DNA from: Bacteroidales bacterium
Lineage (GTDB): Bacteria > Bacteroidota > Bacteroidia > Bacteroidales > F082
Assembly (NCBI GenBank): GCA_016285355.1
Contig: JAEEQP010000001.1
Location: 1 to 64,000, forward strand
Length of the DNA: 64,000 bases
Direction of reading: 5' to 3'
The position numbers were made by a program, and so were the translations under genes. Within the stretch, counting starts at the first letter, position 1. Each line of letters starts with the position of its first letter. The notes under the pieces were generated by a model, which was not told the origin of the DNA, ran no database searches, and was given only the letters and a program-made list of their open reading frames with translations. Positions 61,880 through 64,000 of the stretch are shown here, piece after piece.

Positions 61880-61970
61880 TTTATAAAAGTTATAAATATA
61901 CAAATATAGAGATATACAAATGTATAAATATTGAAATATACAAATGTATAAAAATAGAAATGTATATTGA
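61880..61970. repeat. AT-rich iteron-like direct repeats
   Basis: ATATACAAATGTATAAA occurs at 61912-61928 and 61936-61952, 24 bases apart, with a degenerate copy at 61896-61910. The surrounding 61790-62040 is almost pure A/T. It lies just before the oriT-like hairpin. The gap 61558-61879 holds nothing recognisable. Confidence 0.5.
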
Positions 61971-62105
61971 AAACCAGCGATAACACAAGGGGAAAAGGGA
62001 TTTCCCGTTTGAAACAATGTTAGTATTTTTGTGGCCGAATTTATTTACAAACAATAGACAAAATGAAAAATGTTTTTCTCCTAAACAAGACGGTTTTTTG
62101 TTGTG

Positions 62106-62162
62106 GGGGCTTTGATTGCAAGATGTGTTTTTGTGCTGACAAAAACAAATCTTGCCCAAAGC
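62106..62162. other. Candidate oriT hairpin
   Basis: GCAAGATGTGTTTTTGT (62118-62134) and ACAAAAACAAATCTTGC (62139-62155) pair with one mismatch around GCTG, and outer GGGCTTT.../...AAAGCC extend the stem. Large hairpins directly before mobC are typical of transfer origins. Confidence 0.55.
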
Positions 62163-62216
62163 CTCAAAGCTTTGGGAGATGAAAATTTCGCAACTCGATT
62201 TTCAAACATTAGGAAT

Positions 62217-62573
62217 ATGGAAAGTATGAAAAAGCGGATTTGGTTTCGCATGACAGATGAAGAAAAGAGTCGGTTACAGGAAATGGCTTCCAACTCTGGC
62301 CGGACGGTATCAGGATACATCCGCGCTAAACTGTTCGGTGGTGAGAAGGCCACCATCAACGCTGTTGAGTTTCTGAAAGAGTATAAAACGCAGATTCATG
62401 AAATGCAGAAGATAGGTAACAATATCAATCAACTGGCTCACTATGCCAATATCTGTATCAAAAGTGGTACGTTGTCAGAAGTTGTAGTCCAAGAGATGAA
62501 TCAAACGATTGGAGAACTCACAAAGATAGAGATAAAACTTGAGGATATTATGCGCAGAATAGTGAAAGGCTGA
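62217..62573 (+). CDS. mobC: MobC-like relaxosome protein
   Basis: 118 aa from MESMKKRIWFRMTDEEKSRL at 62217. The ribbon-helix-helix start is followed by the MobC pattern NSGRTVSGYIRAKLF and the coupling helix EFLKEYKTQIHEMQKIGNNINQLAHYANICIKSG. MobC opens DNA at oriT for the relaxase. No mobA/relaxase gene follows; only 290 bases separate it from the tRNA. The element is therefore probably a remnant or depends on a helper. Confidence 0.85.
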   Translation: MESMKKRIWFRMTDEEKSRLQEMASNSGRTVSGYIRAKLFGGEKATINAVEFLKEYKTQIHEMQKIGNNINQLAHYANICIKSGTLSEVVVQEMNQTIGELTKIEIKLEDIMRRIVKG

Positions 62574-62659
62574 TTTTGTGTATTGAAAACAAGGCTCTAC
62601 TGAATAGTGGCGGTGAGTAATTTACAAGATTTCGTATAATTTTGTATGGAAAAAAGTAG

Positions 62660-62733
62660 TAAATTTGCTGCACCGTTCCAAACGGAAAATAAATGTTGAA
62701 AGCCGTCTGTCAATCCGTTGGCAGGCGGTTTTT
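62660..62733 (+). other. Short transcript unit near the right end
   Basis: TAAATTTG (62660-62667) is a -7 box and GCCGTCTG/CAGGCGGT with TTTTT (62702-62733) is a terminator 40 bases later, which would give a very short RNA. From 62574 to 62659 I see nothing else. Confidence 0.4.
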
Positions 62734-62822
62734 AGCGTGGGGTAAATCAGTCGGCTCTGCCAACCGGAAATATCCGCTGAGCCGTAAAATGATTTGGTGG
62801 GGCAACGGTGGGGCAAAGAAAA

Positions 62823-62855
62823 AGCCTTAACTCTGATTTTCAATGAGTTAAGGCT
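62823..62855 (-). terminator. Terminator of the tRNA-Leu pair, supplied by the island
   Basis: AGCCTTAACTC and GAGTTAAGGCT pair; the minus-strand T-run follows. It differs from the displaced hairpin at 25719-25747. Confidence 0.7.
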
Positions 62856-62862
62856 GTTTTGC

Positions 62863-62876
62863 GTGCCCCGAACAGG
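62863..62876. other. Right attachment repeat (attR core)
   Basis: GTGCCCCGAACAGG covers the last 13 bases of tRNA-Leu(CAG) and one base beyond it. Confidence 0.75.
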
Positions 62877-62945
62877 AGTCGAACCTGCACACCTCTCGAT
62901 ATACGCACCTGAAACGTACGCGTCTACCAATTCCGCCATCGGGGC
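62864..62945 (-). tRNA. tRNA-Leu (anticodon CAG)
   Basis: 82 nt. Acceptor arms GCCCCGA/TCGGGGC pair perfectly, with A as discriminator and no encoded CCA. Anticodon stem TACGT/GCGTA holds loop TTCAGGT, so the anticodon is CAG. A long variable arm (class II) and T arm GCAGG TTCGACT CCTGT complete it. The island end lies in its 3' part but restores the gene. Confidence 0.93.
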
Positions 62946-62955
62946 TTGGAATCAG

Positions 62956-63039
62956 TGCCCAGGACAAGAGTCGAACTTGCATGCCGTAATCGGCACTACC
63001 CCCTCAAAGTAGCGTGTCTACCAATTTCACCACCTGGGC
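62956..63039 (-). tRNA. tRNA-Leu (anticodon GAG)
   Basis: 84 nt. Acceptor arms GCCCAGG/CCTGGGC pair; anticodon stem CTACT/GGTAG with loop TTGAGGG gives GAG. It lies 10 bases upstream of tRNA-Leu(CAG) on the same strand and shares its promoter. Confidence 0.93.
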
Positions 63040-63049
63040 TAAACGGCTG

Positions 63050-63057
63050 CAAAAATA
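63050..63057 (-). promoter_or_regulatory. -7 box of the tRNA-Leu pair
   Basis: TATTTTTG on the minus strand, about 10 bases before the first tRNA. Confidence 0.65.
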
Positions 63058-63129
63058 CAACTTTTTTCAATGCTGCAACAACTTTGAGAAAAATTTTCAT
63101 CTTTTTTTTCTTCGCATTACTTAATTTCT

Positions 63130-63137
63130 TATTTTTG
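63130..63137 (+). promoter_or_regulatory. -7 box of the DUF4301 gene
   Basis: TATTTTTG, 21 bases before the ATG at 63159. Confidence 0.6.
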
Positions 63138-63158
63138 AACCGTTTAAAACTCAACGTT

Positions 63159-64000
63159 ATGCTTACAGAAAAAGACCTTCAACAACTTTCAGAGCGAAAT
63201 ATCGCTGAAAATCAAGTAATAAACCAAGTCGCACAACTGAAAAGAGGCACGCAATATGTCCAACTGATGCGCCCCGCCACCCTCGGCGACGGTATCCTGC
63301 GCCTTGACGAAGAACAGGTGAAACAGATGACCGCAAGCTTCGAGACTGACAAGGAGATCTACCAGTTCACGAAATTCGTCCCTGCCTCGGGTGCCGCCTC
63401 ACGCATGTTCAAGGATTTGTTCGCCTTTGTCGAGACTGCCGAAGAGACCAAGTTCACGGACATTTTCTTTGCCCACATCCACAGCTTCGCCTTCTTCGAC
63501 GACCTCAACGAAGCCGCGAAACGCCTCTATGGCAACGACATTGATGCTTTATTAAAGGAAGGCCGCAAGGTGGACGTCGTGAAAACTTTGCTCCTTGAAG
63601 ATGGACTCAACTACGGCAAACTGCCCAAAGCCCTGCTGAAATTCCACCATTATGACGGATTCAACCGCTTGGCTTTGGAAGAGCATTTGGTGGAAGCCGC
63701 CCGCTATGCCACCGACAACGAAGGCGTGGCCAAACTGCACTTCACCGTCTCGCCTGAGCACGAGGAACCTTTTAAGAAGACTGTCGGTGCACTGAAAGAC
63801 AGCTACGAGAAAAAATACGGCGTGCGCTATGACATCACCTATTCTTGTCAGAAGCCTTCCACTGATACGGTGGCCATCGATGCTGAAGGCAATCTGTTCC
63901 GCGAAGCCAATGGCAAGATTTTGTTCCGTCCTGGCGGTCACGGCGCACTCATCGAGAACCTGAACGACCTCGGTGAGGAAATCGTTTTCATCAAGAACAT
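63159..64000 (+). CDS. DUF4301 family protein (3' end outside window)
   Basis: At least 280 aa, running off the window end. It begins MLTEKDLQQLSERNIAENQV and contains FVPASGAASRMFKDLF (a nucleotidyltransferase-like G-A-S-R loop), NYGKLPKALLKFHHYDG, and LFREANGKILFRPGGHGALIENLNDL. These are DUF4301 hallmarks; the family is restricted largely to Bacteroidota and resembles sugar-nucleotide transferases in its N-terminal loop. Function unproven. It is backbone, adjacent to the tRNA pair. Confidence 0.88.
   Translation, partial: MLTEKDLQQLSERNIAENQVINQVAQLKRGTQYVQLMRPATLGDGILRLDEEQVKQMTASFETDKEIYQFTKFVPASGAASRMFKDLFAFVETAEETKFTDIFFAHIHSFAFFDDLNEAAKRLYGNDIDALLKEGRKVDVVKTLLLEDGLNYGKLPKALLKFHHYDGFNRLALEEHLVEAARYATDNEGVAKLHFTVSPEHEEPFKKTVGALKDSYEKKYGVRYDITYSCQKPSTDTVAIDAEGNLFREANGKILFRPGGHGALIENLNDLGEEIVFIKN

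Larger units (their letters stand above)
25756..62876. mobile_element. ~37 kb genomic island integrated in tRNA-Leu(CAG)
   Basis: Bounded by the 14-bp repeat GTGCCCCGAACAGG, once in a lone tRNA 3'-end fragment (25756-25769) and once inside the intact tRNA-Leu(CAG) (62863-62876). Each copy is flanked by its own terminator hairpin. A tyrosine integrase sits just inside the left end and mobC with an oriT-like hairpin just inside the right end. Between them lie a primase-helicase, a DnaA-box cluster and about 30 cargo genes, mostly on the minus strand. With no relaxase or conjugation genes it is at best mobilizable by a helper (IME-like) or decayed. Confidence 0.8.

Noticed and set aside
62691..62830. 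45-codon frame beginning MLKAVCQSVGRRF near the right end
   Set aside because: It reads through a terminator hairpin and no similarity is recognised.

Overview
The window looks like chromosomal DNA from a member of the Bacteroidota, most likely order Bacteroidales. The signs are a short RpoD of the Bacteroidota type, about twenty promoters carrying the TAnnTTTG -7 box instead of a sigma70 -10, few Shine-Dalgarno sites, and families such as DUF4301, DUF493, single-chain GcvP and TypA. I cannot name a genus.

Layout. (1) 1-21468 is mostly housekeeping backbone: 3' end of rpoD, an AAA/DUF4143 ATPase, two small export-signal proteins, a 6S-RNA-like gene, a FecCD/ABC importer, a GNAT toxin with a 50-codon antitoxin, typA, a lipoprotein and two paralogous one-TM proteins, gcvP, an S4 protein, a DUF368 undecaprenyl-phosphate translocase, DUF493, acylphosphatase, a DEDD exonuclease, a DUF2779 nuclease-like protein, dnaB and a pseudouridine synthase. 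Small palindromic repeat elements sit just after several stop codons, and one appears to lie inside a gene. (2) 21494-25566 is a compact three-gene operon of a DUF3883 nuclease candidate and two DNA methyltransferases, probably a restriction-modification system. (3) 25756-62876 is a ~37 kb integrated island in the 3' end of a tRNA-Leu(CAG) gene, bounded by a 14-bp repeat. It carries an integrase (apparently frameshifted), an excisionase-like HTH protein, a TOPRIM/SF3 primase-helicase followed by a cluster of DnaA-box-like 9-mers, and at the far end an oriT-like hairpin with mobC but no relaxase. (4) 62864-64000 returns to backbone: two tRNA-Leu genes and a DUF4301 gene.

The island cargo is nearly all on the minus strand and looks like a stack of defence or conflict modules: a TOTE-type primase-helicase, an AbiE toxin-antitoxin pair, a cluster with a pseudokinase-AAA+ fusion, a sigma-like protein, two YbjN-like proteins and a metallopeptidase, an AlbA/Schlafen-type protein, and a ~12 kb run of eleven genes (47342-59966). 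That run holds an M48 peptidase, a vWA protein, a PP2C phosphatase, a Ser/Thr kinase, a transglutaminase-like protein, a dynamin-like GTPase, two proteins with InlB-type repeats, two DUF4407 membrane proteins and two small proteins.

The 47342-59966 run is the best candidate for an undescribed system. vWA + PP2C + kinase corresponds to the TerY-P phospho-signalling triad known from comparative genomics. Here it is joined to membrane-remodelling or membrane-anchored parts. Homologous modules are shared between genes: the kinase and the short InlB-repeat protein carry the same C-terminal helical module, and the two InlB-repeat proteins share the same N-terminal module. This suggests physically interacting parts of one machine. 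Function as anti-phage defence is inference from context only.
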